From NCBI RefSeq assembly GCF_010131535.1, contig NZ_WUBS01000002.1:405684-469683 (forward strand): a DNA stretch of 64,000 nucleotides, written 5' to 3'. Positions 25,997 to 34,613 of this stretch are shown piece by piece; positions within the stretch are counted from its first letter, which is position 1; every line of letters starts with the position of its first letter. The translations under genes were made by a program, and so were the position numbers. This stretch comes from Acerihabitans arboris. GTDB lineage: Bacteria > Pseudomonadota > Gammaproteobacteria > Enterobacterales > Enterobacteriaceae. The notes under the pieces were generated by a model. The model saw only the letters and a list, made by a program, of their open reading frames with translations, was not told where the DNA came from and did not search any database.

Positions 25997-26743
25997 TTAC
26001 ATATTAGTCAGGTTACTATCATATCCGGAGCAGACTTGTTTTAGCGCGGCACGAAATAGCGAAGGGCAAATCTGGAAGCGACGGCGGAATAAGGAGGTGA
26101 AATGCGCGTGGTTGCTGAAACCGCACTCCTTGGCAATATCCGCCACCCGCATGCTGGTAGCAAGCAGCAGTTCTCCACCTTTTTTGAGACGCTTTTCCAT
26201 CAGCCATTGTTTAACCGGCATGCCGTATTTTTGGTGAAAGATAACGTTTAATTTATGGGTAGTGATGCCCAACTCCTTGGCGTACCTTGAAACCGCCCAT
26301 TGATTGACATAATTTTCTTCAAAGAAGTCCAGCAACGTATTGTGCAAATTGAAGCCTATGAATTGATAAAGCAGGCTGGAAAAAAAAATTTTATCGATGC
26401 CCAGGCAATAGAGGTATAAAAAACAGGCGGGGAAGTTTTTTTCCATAGCCATTAGTTTTTCGGTACTTTCAATAATCGAATCACCAATCGGAAATGTTTT
26501 ATATATACCCCGCATAAAGGGCTTAAAAGGCAATGCCTCTGCTGCTTGCGATATAAGATCCTGATATAATGGTAATAGGTTTATCGGATAACAGGTTACA
26601 AAGACGAAGTCGTCGCTGTTCTTTTCTATGGAGAAAACACTTTCATCAGCCACAACAATATGATTTTTAGGAATAACATGCATTTCTCCCTCATGATTTA
26701 GCGCCCCACAATTTTTAAAAAGAATAAATTGTAATACATTCAT
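25997..26743 (-). CDS. AraC-family transcriptional regulator
   Basis: A 248-residue protein with a C-terminal AraC-type DNA-binding domain: AVSRYAKELGITTHKLNVIFHQKYG, then RVADIAKECGFSNHAHFTSLFRRRF and ICPSLFR. The N-terminal part is poorly conserved and does not match sugar-binding sensors; the overall size recalls InvF/SirC-type regulators. It is divergent from rutA, in the place where E. coli has rutR. A regulatory link with the rut operon is possible but not shown. Base composition is AT-rich relative to rutA. Confidence 0.8.
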   Translation of the reverse strand: MNVLQFILFKNCGALNHEGEMHVIPKNHIVVADESVFSIEKNSDDFVFVTCYPINLLPLYQDLISQAAEALPFKPFMRGIYKTFPIGDSIIESTEKLMAMEKNFPACFLYLYCLGIDKIFFSSLLYQFIGFNLHNTLLDFFEENYVNQWAVSRYAKELGITTHKLNVIFHQKYGMPVKQWLMEKRLKKGGELLLATSMRVADIAKECGFSNHAHFTSLFRRRFQICPSLFRAALKQVCSGYDSNLTNM

Positions 26744-27059
26744 TAAGATTCTCGAGATTTTCTATTTCAGCGGAATGATATTTTGACCCTCTATATTTAC
26801 ATGACGACAGTTCAACCGCAGCATAATCAAATTACCATTAATGCGGGTCCTTCCGGATGAATTTTTGTAGTGCTTTTCCCCCCTGGGGAGGGATGGTTTG
26901 GGCAGCCAACCCTATTATTTGTGCCGACGCACTGATTTAGATCATCTTGCCTGCTTTTTGTGCATTTTTTATTTATCAAAGCATCTTTTTTTGACCATTC
27001 AATCAACTTTGTTGATACAGAAGCTAATAACAGCATGATTTATATATAGTTAAATATGT
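26744..27059. promoter_or_regulatory. Upstream control region of rutA with possible NtrC site
   Basis: This gap carries no gene. At 26948-26964 TGCCTG-N5-TGTGCA partly matches the NtrC consensus TGCACC-N5-GGTGCA (the right half is 5 of 6). It lies about 100 bases upstream of the sigma-54 promoter, the normal enhancer distance. A second dyad (GTGCCGACGCAC) lies at 26921-26932. Confidence 0.4.
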
Positions 27060-27075
27060 TGGCACTGCCTTTGCA
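27060..27075 (+). promoter_or_regulatory. Sigma-54 promoter of the rut operon
   Basis: TGGCAC-TGCCT-TTGCA fits the -24/-12 consensus TGGCACG-N4-TTGCW, with the invariant GG and GC pairs at the correct 12-base distance. It lies about 105 bases before the rutA start. The E. coli rut operon is known to be NtrC/sigma-54 controlled, which agrees with this site. Confidence 0.75.
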
Positions 27076-27179
27076 CCGCTCTCCTCGCAATAAGTCTCAT
27101 AAGCGCTGGTAACGTTGACGAAACCGAATGCGCTAGCATCCCGGCGTGATATTCCAGCCTGATAATACTGAGGTGCGAT

Positions 27180-28283
27180 ATGAAGATAGGCGTATTTATT
27201 CCCATCGGTAACAATGGTTGGCTGATATCCAGCCACGCCCCCCAGTACATGCCCAGTTTTGAGCTGAACAAAGCCATCGTGCTGAAGGCCGAGCATTATG
27301 GATTCGATTTTGCGCTGTCAATGATTAAGTTGCGCGGCTTTGGCGGCAAGACTGAATTCTGGGATCATAACCTGGAATCCTTCACGCTGATGGCCGGGCT
27401 TGCGGCGGTAACCTCAAAAATTAATATTTACGCCACCGCGGCCACGCTTACCCTTCCCCCCGCCATCGTGGCGCGAATGGCGGTCACTATCGACTCCATT
27501 TCCCAAGGCCGTTTCGGCATCAATTTGGTCACCGGCTGGCAAAAACCTGAGTACGAACAGATGGGATTATGGCCCGGCGATGATTATTTCGGCCGGAGGT
27601 ACGACTATCTGGCCGAATATGTACAGGTGCTGCGCGATTTGTGGGGCAATGGAAGATCCGATTTCAAAGGCGATTATTTTCAGATGAATGACTGTCGCCT
27701 AAGCCCCCTTCCCCAAGCGTCAATTAAGGTGATATGTGCCGGACAAAGCGATGCGGGCATGGCTTTTTCGGCCAGATACGCCGACTACAATTTTTGTTTC
27801 GGTAAGGGCGTCAATACACCGACCGCCTTTGCCCCGACCGTCGAGCGCATGAAGAAGGCCGCCGATGATACCGGGCGGAATGTATCCTCTTATGTGTTAT
27901 TCATGATTATCGCCGACGACACCGACGAACTGGCCCGTGCCAAATGGGAACATTATAAAGCGGGCGCCGATCAGGAGGCGTTGGCCTGGCTGACCGAACA
28001 AAGCGCCAAGGATACCCGCTCCGGGCCGGACACCAACGTGCGGCAAATGTCTGACCCTACCTCGGCGGTGAATATCAATATGGGCACGCTGGTAGGTTCA
28101 TACGCTAATGTTGCGCGCATGCTTGATGAAGTGGCCGGGGTCGCCGGCACGGCGGGAGTATTGCTGACGTTTGATGATTTCCTGCCGGGCATAGAGAACT
28201 TTGGCCAGTATATCCAGCCGTTAATGTCCTGTCGCACCGCTACCCTGCGCCAATTGAGCCTCGACGCACAGGAGGTCGCATGA
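27180..28283 (+). CDS. rutA: Pyrimidine monooxygenase
   Basis: RutA is the flavin-dependent enzyme that opens the uracil ring with O2 and reduced flavin to give ureidoacrylate peracid, the first step of the Rut pathway for using pyrimidines as nitrogen source. The 367 residues are colinear with E. coli RutA, for example [38 protein letters not shown] and [15 protein letters not shown], typical of the luciferase-like monooxygenase fold. A GAGGTG Shine-Dalgarno precedes the ATG, and a sigma-54 promoter match lies upstream. The stop overlaps the rutB start (ATGA). Confidence 0.96.
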   Translation: MKIGVFIPIGNNGWLISSHAPQYMPSFELNKAIVLKAEHYGFDFALSMIKLRGFGGKTEFWDHNLESFTLMAGLAAVTSKINIYATAATLTLPPAIVARMAVTIDSISQGRFGINLVTGWQKPEYEQMGLWPGDDYFGRRYDYLAEYVQVLRDLWGNGRSDFKGDYFQMNDCRLSPLPQASIKVICAGQSDAGMAFSARYADYNFCFGKGVNTPTAFAPTVERMKKAADDTGRNVSSYVLFMIIADDTDELARAKWEHYKAGADQEALAWLTEQSAKDTRSGPDTNVRQMSDPTSAVNINMGTLVGSYANVARMLDEVAGVAGTAGVLLTFDDFLPGIENFGQYIQPLMSCRTATLRQLSLDAQEVA

Positions 28284-29038
28284 GCCAGGTGAATGATTTT
28301 TTCTCAGCCCCCCCGGGCGGTCATGGCGGGCGCGATATGCCCCTGACGCTGCAGGCTCGGCCGGAAGCGGTAACATTATCTCCCGCACGCACCGCGCTAA
28401 TCGTCGTGGATATGCAAAACGCGTATGCCACGGAGGGAGGCTATCTGGATTTAGCGGGTTTTGACGTTTCCGCCACCGCGCCGGTCATCGCCAATATACA
28501 ACGGGCGCTCCTGGCCGCCCGCGCTGCCGGCATCCAGGTTATCTTTTTCCAGAACGGCTGGGATGTGGAGTATATCGAGGCGGGTGGCCCAGGCTCGCCC
28601 AACTGGCATAAATCCAATGCGTTAAAAACCATGCGCGCCCGCCCGGAGCTGATGGGAAAGTTATTATCCAAAGGCGGCTGGGATTACGCGCTGGTGGATG
28701 CCCTGCAACCGCAGCCTGGGGATATCGTCCTGCCGAAACCGCGCTACAGCGGCTTTTTCAATACTCCGCTTGATAGCATCCTGCGCTCACGCGGCATCCG
28801 GCATTTGGTGTTTACCGGCATTGCCACCAACGTTTGCGTGGAATCAACGCTGCGCGACGGCTTTTTCCTCGAGTATTTCGGCGTAGTGCTTGAAGACGCA
28901 ACCCATCAGGCGGGTCCGGCATTTGCGCAACAGGCGTCGCTGTACAATATCGAGACATTTTTTGGTTGGGTATCCGATGTCGATAGCTTTTGCCTGGCGG
29001 TGGACTTTATCGCTGAACCGGCGGAACGCCGCGCCTGA
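28280..29038 (+). CDS. rutB: Ureidoacrylate amidohydrolase (isochorismatase fold)
   Basis: RutB hydrolyses (Z)-3-ureidoacrylate peracid to the aminoacrylate product, releasing CO2 and ammonia. The cysteine-hydrolase catalytic set is visible: Asp in [11 protein letters not shown] near residue 43, Lys in [12 protein letters not shown], and Cys in [15 protein letters not shown] near residue 178. Length (252) is slightly above the E. coli protein (about 230), with the extra part at the N-terminus ([14 protein letters not shown]). It overlaps rutA by 4 bases, and rutC begins 32 bases later. Confidence 0.95.
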   Translation: MSQVNDFFSAPPGGHGGRDMPLTLQARPEAVTLSPARTALIVVDMQNAYATEGGYLDLAGFDVSATAPVIANIQRALLAARAAGIQVIFFQNGWDVEYIEAGGPGSPNWHKSNALKTMRARPELMGKLLSKGGWDYALVDALQPQPGDIVLPKPRYSGFFNTPLDSILRSRGIRHLVFTGIATNVCVESTLRDGFFLEYFGVVLEDATHQAGPAFAQQASLYNIETFFGWVSDVDSFCLAVDFIAEPAERRA

Positions 29039-29070
29039 CCCTCTAACTCTGGTAAAAAAGGTCAATAGTT

Positions 29071-29481
29071 ATGCCAAAAACCATTATTACCCCTCCCGGC
29101 ACCGGTATTCCATTGGCGCCGTTTGTTCCCGGTACGCTCGCGGACGGCGTGGTCTATGTCTCCGGCACCCTGCCTTTCGACAAAGATAATAACGTGGTAC
29201 ATATCGGTGATGCCGCGGCCCAGGCGCGCCATGTGCTGGAAATAATCAAGAGCGTTATCGAAACCGCCGGCGGCACCATGGATGATGTCACCTTCAATTC
29301 GATATTCATTACCGATTGGGCTGACTACGCCGCCATCAATAAAGTTTATGCGGAATATTTCCCCGGTGAAAAACCGGCGCGTTTTTGTATCCAGTGCGGA
29401 TTGGTTAAACCGGATGCCAAAATAGAAATTGCCACAATTGCGCATATCGGCAACAATCGAAACGGAAGCCGGGAGTCATAA
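29071..29481 (+). CDS. rutC: Rid-family aminoacrylate deaminase/peracid reductase
   Basis: RutC is a Rid/YjgF-family trimeric protein of the Rut pathway, proposed to reduce or deaminate the aminoacrylate intermediate. The 136 residues carry the Rid signature region: [20 protein letters not shown] near residue 22, and the conserved Arg and Cys late in the chain ([21 protein letters not shown]). It lies between rutB and rutD in a tight operon, with only 3 bases before rutD. The sequence looks intact. Confidence 0.94.
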   Translation: MPKTIITPPGTGIPLAPFVPGTLADGVVYVSGTLPFDKDNNVVHIGDAAAQARHVLEIIKSVIETAGGTMDDVTFNSIFITDWADYAAINKVYAEYFPGEKPARFCIQCGLVKPDAKIEIATIAHIGNNRNGSRES

Positions 29482-29484
29482 TCG

Positions 29485-30270
29485 ATGTATTATGAAACGG
29501 CAGGTTTGCAGGATGCCGATGCGCCGACGGTGCTGATGTCGGCCGGCCTGGGCGGCAGCGGCGCGTTTTGGGCGCCGCAGTTGGCGGCCCTGGGCGATTC
29601 GTTTCGTATCATACTCTACGATCATGCGGGTACGGGACGTAGCCGGGGAACCTTGCCTGGAGACTATGGCATGGGCCATATGGCCGAAGACGCGATCGCG
29701 CTGCTCGACCGGCTGGCCATCGGCCGCTGTCATTTTATCGGCCATGCGCTTGGCGGTATGATCGGACTGGAGCTTGCCTTGGCGCATCCGGAACGGATAG
29801 ACCGGCTGGTGGTTATTAATAGCTGGTTAACCTTGGATCCCCATACCCGCCGCTGCTTTGATATCCGCCGGCAGATATTACGCGACAGTGGAGTTGAGGC
29901 CTATGTCCGGGCCCAGCCGCTTTTTCTTTATCCCGCCGATTGGTTGTCGCGGCATGACGCCCTGCTTAAACTAGAGGAGGCGTTGCAAATCCAGCATTTC
30001 CAGGGAAGCCAAAATTTACTCAGGCGGCTGCGCGCGCTGATGGACACCGATTTTTCCCAGCGCCTCGCGCCTTTATCCGCTCCCGTCCTGGTAATGAGTT
30101 GCCGGGATGACATGCTGGTGCCATGGCAATGCTCGCGTGCGCTGGCCAACGCCCTGCCTGCCGCCGAGCTGCTGGAAATGTCGTATGGCGGGCATGCCAT
30201 GAGCGTCAGTAATAGCGCGCAATTTAATCCGTTGTTGAAGGCATATCTCCAACGGCTACCGGCGGCATGA
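29485..30270 (+). CDS. rutD: Putative aminoacrylate hydrolase
   Basis: RutD is an alpha/beta-hydrolase fold protein that speeds the conversion of aminoacrylate to malonic semialdehyde. The 261-residue protein matches E. coli RutD in MSAGLGGSGAFWAPQLAAL, FIGHALGGMIGLELA and QPLFLYPADWL. At the nucleophile elbow the usual GxSxG reads GHALGG, with Ala in place of Ser; the E. coli RutD protein has the same change. So it is a feature of the family, not decay. It is the last gene of this operon. E. coli continues with rutE, rutF and rutG, none of which is present here. Confidence 0.93.
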   Translation: MYYETAGLQDADAPTVLMSAGLGGSGAFWAPQLAALGDSFRIILYDHAGTGRSRGTLPGDYGMGHMAEDAIALLDRLAIGRCHFIGHALGGMIGLELALAHPERIDRLVVINSWLTLDPHTRRCFDIRRQILRDSGVEAYVRAQPLFLYPADWLSRHDALLKLEEALQIQHFQGSQNLLRRLRALMDTDFSQRLAPLSAPVLVMSCRDDMLVPWQCSRALANALPAAELLEMSYGGHAMSVSNSAQFNPLLKAYLQRLPAA

Positions 30271-30540
30271 TATCCATTATCTCGGGCTGTGGCGATCGAT
30301 AAAAGGAATTGCATTAATTTCAAGGGACTGCATAAAGGCGCGGGTTGGCATTTCGTGAGTGCCGTCAGTGTATTTTCAACTATTTTTTTTAATCTCAATA
30401 AAATTTGATTAAAGTCATTAATTTTAGACCCGCGCAATGATTTTATAACAGCAGACGTTCTTTTGGCCTGTCAGTGAAGTGGTTCACGCAAACGCTGCCG
30501 TGTCAGAGAAAACTTATCATTGAGATTGGGGAGTTGTTCC

Positions 30541-30798
30541 ATGTCCATAATTCGTACGCGGCTAAAATTATTTGGTGGCGACACGGTTGTTGTCCATTGT
30601 TCGCAAAAATGCAATATCCACCTGCTGTGTGAAAATCAGCAGCCGGCCGCCCCGTCGACCTTGGGCTTTGGCGATATCCCGGGCGTCAGCAACCGGGCAA
30701 CGGCCTATTTAGGTGTGCCTTACAGCGGTTTATGGAGTGTGGTTATCGATGCCAAAAGTGAAAGCCCGGAGCATTCGGTCAGCTATTTACCGGCATAA
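30541..30798 (+). CDS. DUF1883 domain protein
   Basis: An 85-residue protein of the DUF1883 family. Typical features are the opening MSIIRTRLKLFGGDTVVVHCSQKCNI and the C-terminal PYSGLWSVVIDA. The family is small, soluble and of unknown function; some members are fused to TIR-like domains. The ATG at 30541 follows a GGGGAG Shine-Dalgarno; an upstream TTG (30520) would be less likely. It stands alone, with no obvious operon. Confidence 0.75.
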   Translation: MSIIRTRLKLFGGDTVVVHCSQKCNIHLLCENQQPAAPSTLGFGDIPGVSNRATAYLGVPYSGLWSVVIDAKSESPEHSVSYLPA

Positions 30799-30930
30799 CC
30801 CCGCGCACCGGTTCTGGGCGTAGGCGCATACCCGCCCGTATTGAACAGAGGTTGCAACGCTCCATTCCATTTTAACCGCTATGTTTTAACCGATGCATTT
30901 TGACCGACTTCCCCACTTGCGGCCATAAAA

Positions 30931-30960
30931 CGAAAAAAGCCGCCGGGTTTCCCCGGCGGC
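30931..30960 (-). terminator. Rho-independent terminator of ymdF
   Basis: On the minus strand, GCCGCCGGG-GAAA-CCCGGCGGC is followed by TTTTTTCG. It starts 24 bases after the ymdF stop. Confidence 0.85.
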
Positions 30961-30984
30961 CTGGTGGTTATGCCTTATCACGGA

Positions 30985-31164
30985 TTAAGATGAACTCCGG
31001 CGACCGCTATTGCTGCTTCGGCCGCCTTTCTCACCCGCTTCGGACGCGCGCCGCGGGTCGTTCTTAAAATTCCCCCCGCTGTGCTGACCACCTTTCTTAC
31101 CCGCTTCTGACGCTCTTTCACGATCTTCAGCAAAGTTACCTGAACCGCCACGATGTTCGGTCAT
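30985..31164 (-). CDS. ymdF: KGG-domain stress-induced protein YmdF
   Basis: A 59-residue protein beginning MTEHRGGSGNFAEDRERA, with two KGG-type motifs (SEAGKKGGQHSGG and SEAGEKGGRSS). E. coli YmdF sits between wrbA and the rut genes, and this copy has the same position between rutD and wrbA, which supports orthology. The ATG follows a perfect GGAGG Shine-Dalgarno. The second motif has GEKGG rather than GKKGG. Its paralogue at 25148 is about 5.7 kb away in the same accessory region. Confidence 0.88.
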   Translation of the reverse strand: MTEHRGGSGNFAEDRERASEAGKKGGQHSGGNFKNDPRRASEAGEKGGRSSNSGRRSSS

Positions 31165-31630
31165 TGTTAACCTCCGAGTAGGGTTAAGAGAATCATAGTG
31201 CTTTTTTGAAGATAATCGCCTAAGGGCCTTATCTTCCGAAGACGTCGACCTTCAAACAAACTGCCTCGTTGCCGCCGTCTTGAAAATAAGTATAGGCAAT
31301 GAGCGCGGACTCAGGAAAAATATTAACATCATGAAACAAAAAGCACATAAATAATAAATAGCGCTATAAATCCGAACTGGTATTTATCTGAATTAAATAA
31401 TAAATTCAGGGTATCTACACCTATGTCGCCCATCGTGTATTCAGAAATATTTATTATCATTTTGCACAGATAATTCTCCTCACTCGCCAATCAGCTGTCC
31501 AGCCATGGCCTCACTCAATATTATTATTAATTTGCATAGTGCGGGTAACCTATTATGTTTAAAGAAATGCAGCGAGATTCACTACGCATCAGTGGCCTGA
31601 TGCCATATCCTACTATAAGGAAGCACTGCT
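31165..31630. other. Intergenic region upstream of wrbA
   Basis: About 465 bases between divergent ymdF and wrbA, AT-rich from 31310 to 31470. It probably carries promoters for both genes. Nothing else was recognised. Confidence 0.4.
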
Positions 31631-32230
31631 ATGGCAAAGATTCTGGTACTTTATTATTCAATGTATGGTCACATCGCCACCATGGCCGAGGCCGTGGCGG
31701 AAGGCGCGCGCAAGGTCAGCGGAGCCGAGGTTACCGTTAAACGCGTGCCCGAAACCATGCCGCCGGACCTGTTCGCCCAAGCGGGCGGTAAATCCGGTTC
31801 AAACGTGCCGGAAGCCAGGCCGCAGGAGCTGGCCGATTATGACGCCATTATTTTCGGCACGCCGACCCGCTTTGGCAACATGAGCGGGCAAATGCGAACT
31901 TTCCTTGACCAAACCGGAGCCTTGTGGGCCTCTGGGGCGCTTTACGGCAAAATCGGCAGCGTATTTACCTCCACCGGCACCGGCGGCGGCCAGGAGCATA
32001 CCATCACCTCCACCTGGACGACCCTGGCCCACCATGGCTTCATCCTGGTGCCTATCGGCTACGGCGCCAAACAGCTGTTCGACATCTCGCAGGTGCGCGG
32101 TGGGACGCCTTATGGCGCCTCGACCCTGGCAGGTGGAGACGGCTCCCGCCAGCCGTCCGCCCAGGAGCTGGACATTGCCCGCTACCAGGGTGAGTACGTC
32201 GCGGGTATTGCGCAAAAGATGAAAAACTGA
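31631..32230 (+). CDS. wrbA: NAD(P)H:quinone oxidoreductase WrbA
   Basis: WrbA is an FMN-dependent two-electron quinone reductase with a flavodoxin-like fold and tetrameric structure, thought to protect cells from redox cycling. The FMN-binding loop is visible at the N-terminus ([21 protein letters not shown]), and [22 protein letters not shown] and [14 protein letters not shown] follow. The length of 199 residues is as in E. coli (198). The ATG has an AAGGAAG Shine-Dalgarno. The E. coli partner yccJ, usually just before wrbA, is absent. In E. coli wrbA is RpoS-controlled. Confidence 0.95.
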   Translation: MAKILVLYYSMYGHIATMAEAVAEGARKVSGAEVTVKRVPETMPPDLFAQAGGKSGSNVPEARPQELADYDAIIFGTPTRFGNMSGQMRTFLDQTGALWASGALYGKIGSVFTSTGTGGGQEHTITSTWTTLAHHGFILVPIGYGAKQLFDISQVRGGTPYGASTLAGGDGSRQPSAQELDIARYQGEYVAGIAQKMKN

Positions 32231-32261
32231 ACAGCGGCATTATGTTGTCTGGATATCGCGG

Positions 32262-32288
32262 ACGCCGCCGTCCGAGCGGCGGCGTTTT
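32262..32288 (+). terminator. Rho-independent terminator of wrbA
   Basis: ACGCCGCCG-TCCGAG-CGGCGGCGT is followed by TTTCC. It lies 31 bases after the wrbA stop. Confidence 0.75.
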
Positions 32289-32929
32289 CCACAGGCTAAC
32301 GGCGAGCTTGGGCCTTCTTTGGCCAGGCTCAATTAACTCAATCATGATCTCATATTTTTAAATCAAATATTAGCCGTTTGCACTAAAAATAAAACGTTAT
32401 TTTATATTTTTTATCTTTATCGGCGTGTTTTTTAGTCCATAAAATATATTTCACATTAATTATTTCTATAATCCTTATGTCATATTGGCACCCTAACTAT
32501 ACGGAAGATATGCTTTTTGTGTCACGCAAACAAATGCATAATAGCTAAAAGAATCAGCTGGAAATTCAATATTCATCGCAAAATTGAGTTTTTTGACAAT
32601 GATTTTCCAAGCCACGGACAAACTGATATGATACGCTCTCACTGACGTCGGAAAGTTATGTTTAAAGCGTTCTGCTAAAAACTCCTCTGTTAGAATTCAT
32701 TGAGTAAGGTTGCATACTTTACCTGGCTCAAATGAACCTGCGCGGCGCTGGATGACCGTATGCTAAGGATAATGTGAGCCCTGTTATAGCCGGCGCGCTT
32801 ACCGGCGATAGCCGTATTGTTATTGTGCCCGGGCGATTTGACAACATTTGACTTTGATTATATCAAGGCCATTTTAACCACAGACTTTTCTGATTTTTTT
32901 CATTACTTATAGCGGATGAATGCGATTTT
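32289..32929. other. Long AT-rich intergenic region before the Hha-like gene
   Basis: About 640 bases without a recognisable gene. It is strongly AT-rich at 32340-32480, a composition typical of H-NS-bound DNA. Given the Hha/YmoA-like gene that follows, silencing by H-NS and autoregulation are plausible but not demonstrated. Confidence 0.4.
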
Positions 32930-33133
32930 ATGGGCAAAGTTGATTTTTTAATGAGATTGAGGCGTTGCAGTACGGTTGAAACCTTGGAAAAGGTGGTTGA
33001 GCATATGAAAGAAAGGTTGCCGGAAGCGGAGCTGGTCGAGTTCTACGGCGCGGCAGATCACCGCCTGGCAGAGCTGACGATGGGGAAACTGTATGACAGG
33101 GTGCCACCTGCCGTATGGCAGTATGTCAGATAA
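32930..33133 (+). CDS. Hha/YmoA-family nucleoid-associated modulator
   Basis: A 67-residue protein of the Hha/YmoA family, which binds H-NS and enhances silencing of horizontally acquired DNA. The family core is clear: DFLMRLRRCSTVETLEKVVE at residues 5-24 and EFYGAADHRLAELTMGKLYD near residues 38-58, including the strictly conserved Asp in AADHRLAEL used for H-NS contact. Residues 24-36 are more divergent from YmoA, so it may be an accessory paralogue (Cnu-like). It stands alone in an AT-rich, low-gene-density region. Confidence 0.9.
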   Translation: MGKVDFLMRLRRCSTVETLEKVVEHMKERLPEAELVEFYGAADHRLAELTMGKLYDRVPPAVWQYVR

Positions 33134-33415
33134 TTTCCTGGGCCGGCAAACACGCGGGAATGAAGGATACTATTGGAACCGGTTTGGCTGATCTATGTGA
33201 ACGACGGGTATAACGTGACGGATGTGAAATGGCTTCAGTAAAATAACTTGATATAAAATCGGGGTGATGAAAATACGGTTTGCAAAGACTCGTCAAGGGC
33301 GGACTGCCTATCCGCGGGCAGGGCATGTTGAATCGAATAGGTTCACAGCCCCGTGGTTATGCCCCGTTATGGCTGGCGTAGGCCATACCCAATCATGTTG
33401 TCCCCGGTGAAGCTG
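33134..33415. other. Intergenic region with possible C-terminal gene fragment
   Basis: At about 33171-33242 one frame reads LEPVWLIYVNDGYNVTDVKW and ends in a natural stop. It looks like the last 24 residues of a protein without an upstream body. No family could be assigned. Confidence 0.25.
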
Positions 33416-33706
33416 TCAACCTACTTTCTGCCGCTGGTTACTGCTGCCATAATTACGCAGAAACTCATATCCCAGCTCTGTTACGCCTCCCGCCACCAAC
33501 ACCCTGGAAAACGTCAGCCGCTCGGTAAAATCGGCAATACCAAACTGGCAATGTTCCAATAATCCTTCACTGTCCGCGTAGCTAATAGCTTTTGCTATCT
33601 GCTGGAAATCGTCCAACGCTTCCTGCGTGGCGGCTTCAGGGATAAACAGCTTTTTACCCGCGCAGATTTCTTCCAGTGCGTTTTGCAGGATTAACCCTAG
33701 TGTCTT
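33416..33706 (-). CDS. Hypothetical protein (97 aa)
   Basis: The ATG at 33706 is preferred, with AGGTTGATA just before it. The frame is open for 60 more residues upstream, but those residues have a different, hydrophobic composition. The product, MKTLGLILQNALEEICAGKK through VAGGVTELGYEFLRN, is acidic and mostly helical, with a C-terminal wHTH-like GGVTELGYEFLRNY that recalls DUF2513-type phage proteins. The family is not firmly recognised. It lies between the Hha-like gene and iraP in a low-density accessory stretch. Confidence 0.55.
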   Translation of the reverse strand, partial: KTLGLILQNALEEICAGKKLFIPEAATQEALDDFQQIAKAISYADSEGLLEHCQFGIADFTERLTFSRVLVAGGVTELGYEFLRNYGSSNQRQKVG

Positions 33707-34119
33707 CATAATTATCAACCTACTAACATCGAAGCGGTCTGTTTGGAGAACCAAAAAATTATCTATTATTAAAACTAGTATATTCATCGGGACCAAGATT
33801 GCTCGTCCAGAAAACCAATTTATAATATCTCTCTGAAAATAGTCCTTAGCACAGTGAAAAATATTTTTTCCGCTATAAAAATCCACGTTTTATCGTCAGC
33901 TGAAGGACAAGAATATCTGCCGGGGGATGTTCTGCGTCTGCTATCGCTATATATTTTAAAATATAGCGGTAACAGGACTAATGAGGGCTGAATGAGAATT
34001 AACCAACATGCCTGGTTGGGTACGGATAACATATGGTTCTATATTTACAATTAGAAAACTATTGCAACCTTAATTAACAGACATTTCCAACCTGGATAAC
34101 AAACCGGCCGTCGGGTCGC
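33707..34119. other. AT-rich intergenic region
   Basis: About 410 bases with no recognisable gene. It probably contains the promoter of the 97-residue protein gene and the 3' end of the iraP transcript. Confidence 0.4.
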
Positions 34120-34386
34120 TCACCGCCGTTTGGCCACGTCAGTGATGCGCGCGATGTTCATATCGAGCAGATCTATATCGGACTTGTAGGCAATATCCGT
34201 ACGTTGCCTCATCTCATCCAACGCGGTTTCCACCGTCACGATAACATCCTCTTTTTGCTGGTGCCCCAGCGCTGAAATCAGTGCGGCGACTAATATTTCG
34301 AGTGATTCAACGGTGGCATGCAGTTCTTTCTCCGCCGCTTCTTTTTGGGCTAGCGTGATCAGCAATTGAGACAGTAAGCTGTTCAT
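34120..34386 (-). CDS. iraP: Anti-adapter protein IraP
   Basis: IraP binds the adapter RssB and so protects sigma-S (RpoS) from ClpXP proteolysis, notably under phosphate starvation in E. coli. The 88-residue product shows the family opening NSLLSQLLITLAQKEAAEKEL, then VESLEILVAALISALG, and a helical C-terminal half. The match to E. coli IraP is moderate but colinear. The ATG lies after GGAACC (weak). It is downstream of nac on the same strand, separated by the nac terminator, so probably transcribed separately. Confidence 0.8.
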   Translation of the reverse strand: MNSLLSQLLITLAQKEAAEKELHATVESLEILVAALISALGHQQKEDVIVTVETALDEMRQRTDIAYKSDIDLLDMNIARITDVAKRR

Positions 34387-34552
34387 TGTGGTTCCTTGAA
34401 TGAAATCTTATGCGCGACGCGCTTTATATCGCCTGAAACCAGCCAAATTTCTTTTAGTATATTAATTGATTAGATTATTTTATATCAAGCGAATAATGAT
34501 AGTGGATGTAAGGATACAGCACATCACCTGACCAAGTGCCATGAGCAATGAG

Positions 34553-34581
34553 AAAAAACGGCACCTTATGAAAGGTTACCG
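34553..34581 (-). terminator. Rho-independent terminator of nac
   Basis: On the minus strand, CGGTAACCTT and AAGGTGCCG form an imperfect stem with a short loop and are followed by six T. It lies 33 bases after the nac stop. Confidence 0.7.
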
Positions 34582-34613
34582 TTTTTAGGGTTCGGCCCGA
34601 GACGGAAAGCAGG

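Noticed and set aside
26827..27296. Short minus-strand frames before and over the start of rutA
   Set aside because: They overlap the sigma-54 promoter and the rutA 5' end and show no protein-like features.
29725..29770. RutD inactivation by loss of the nucleophile Ser
   Set aside because: The GHALGG motif also occurs in E. coli RutD, so the Ala is characteristic of the family.
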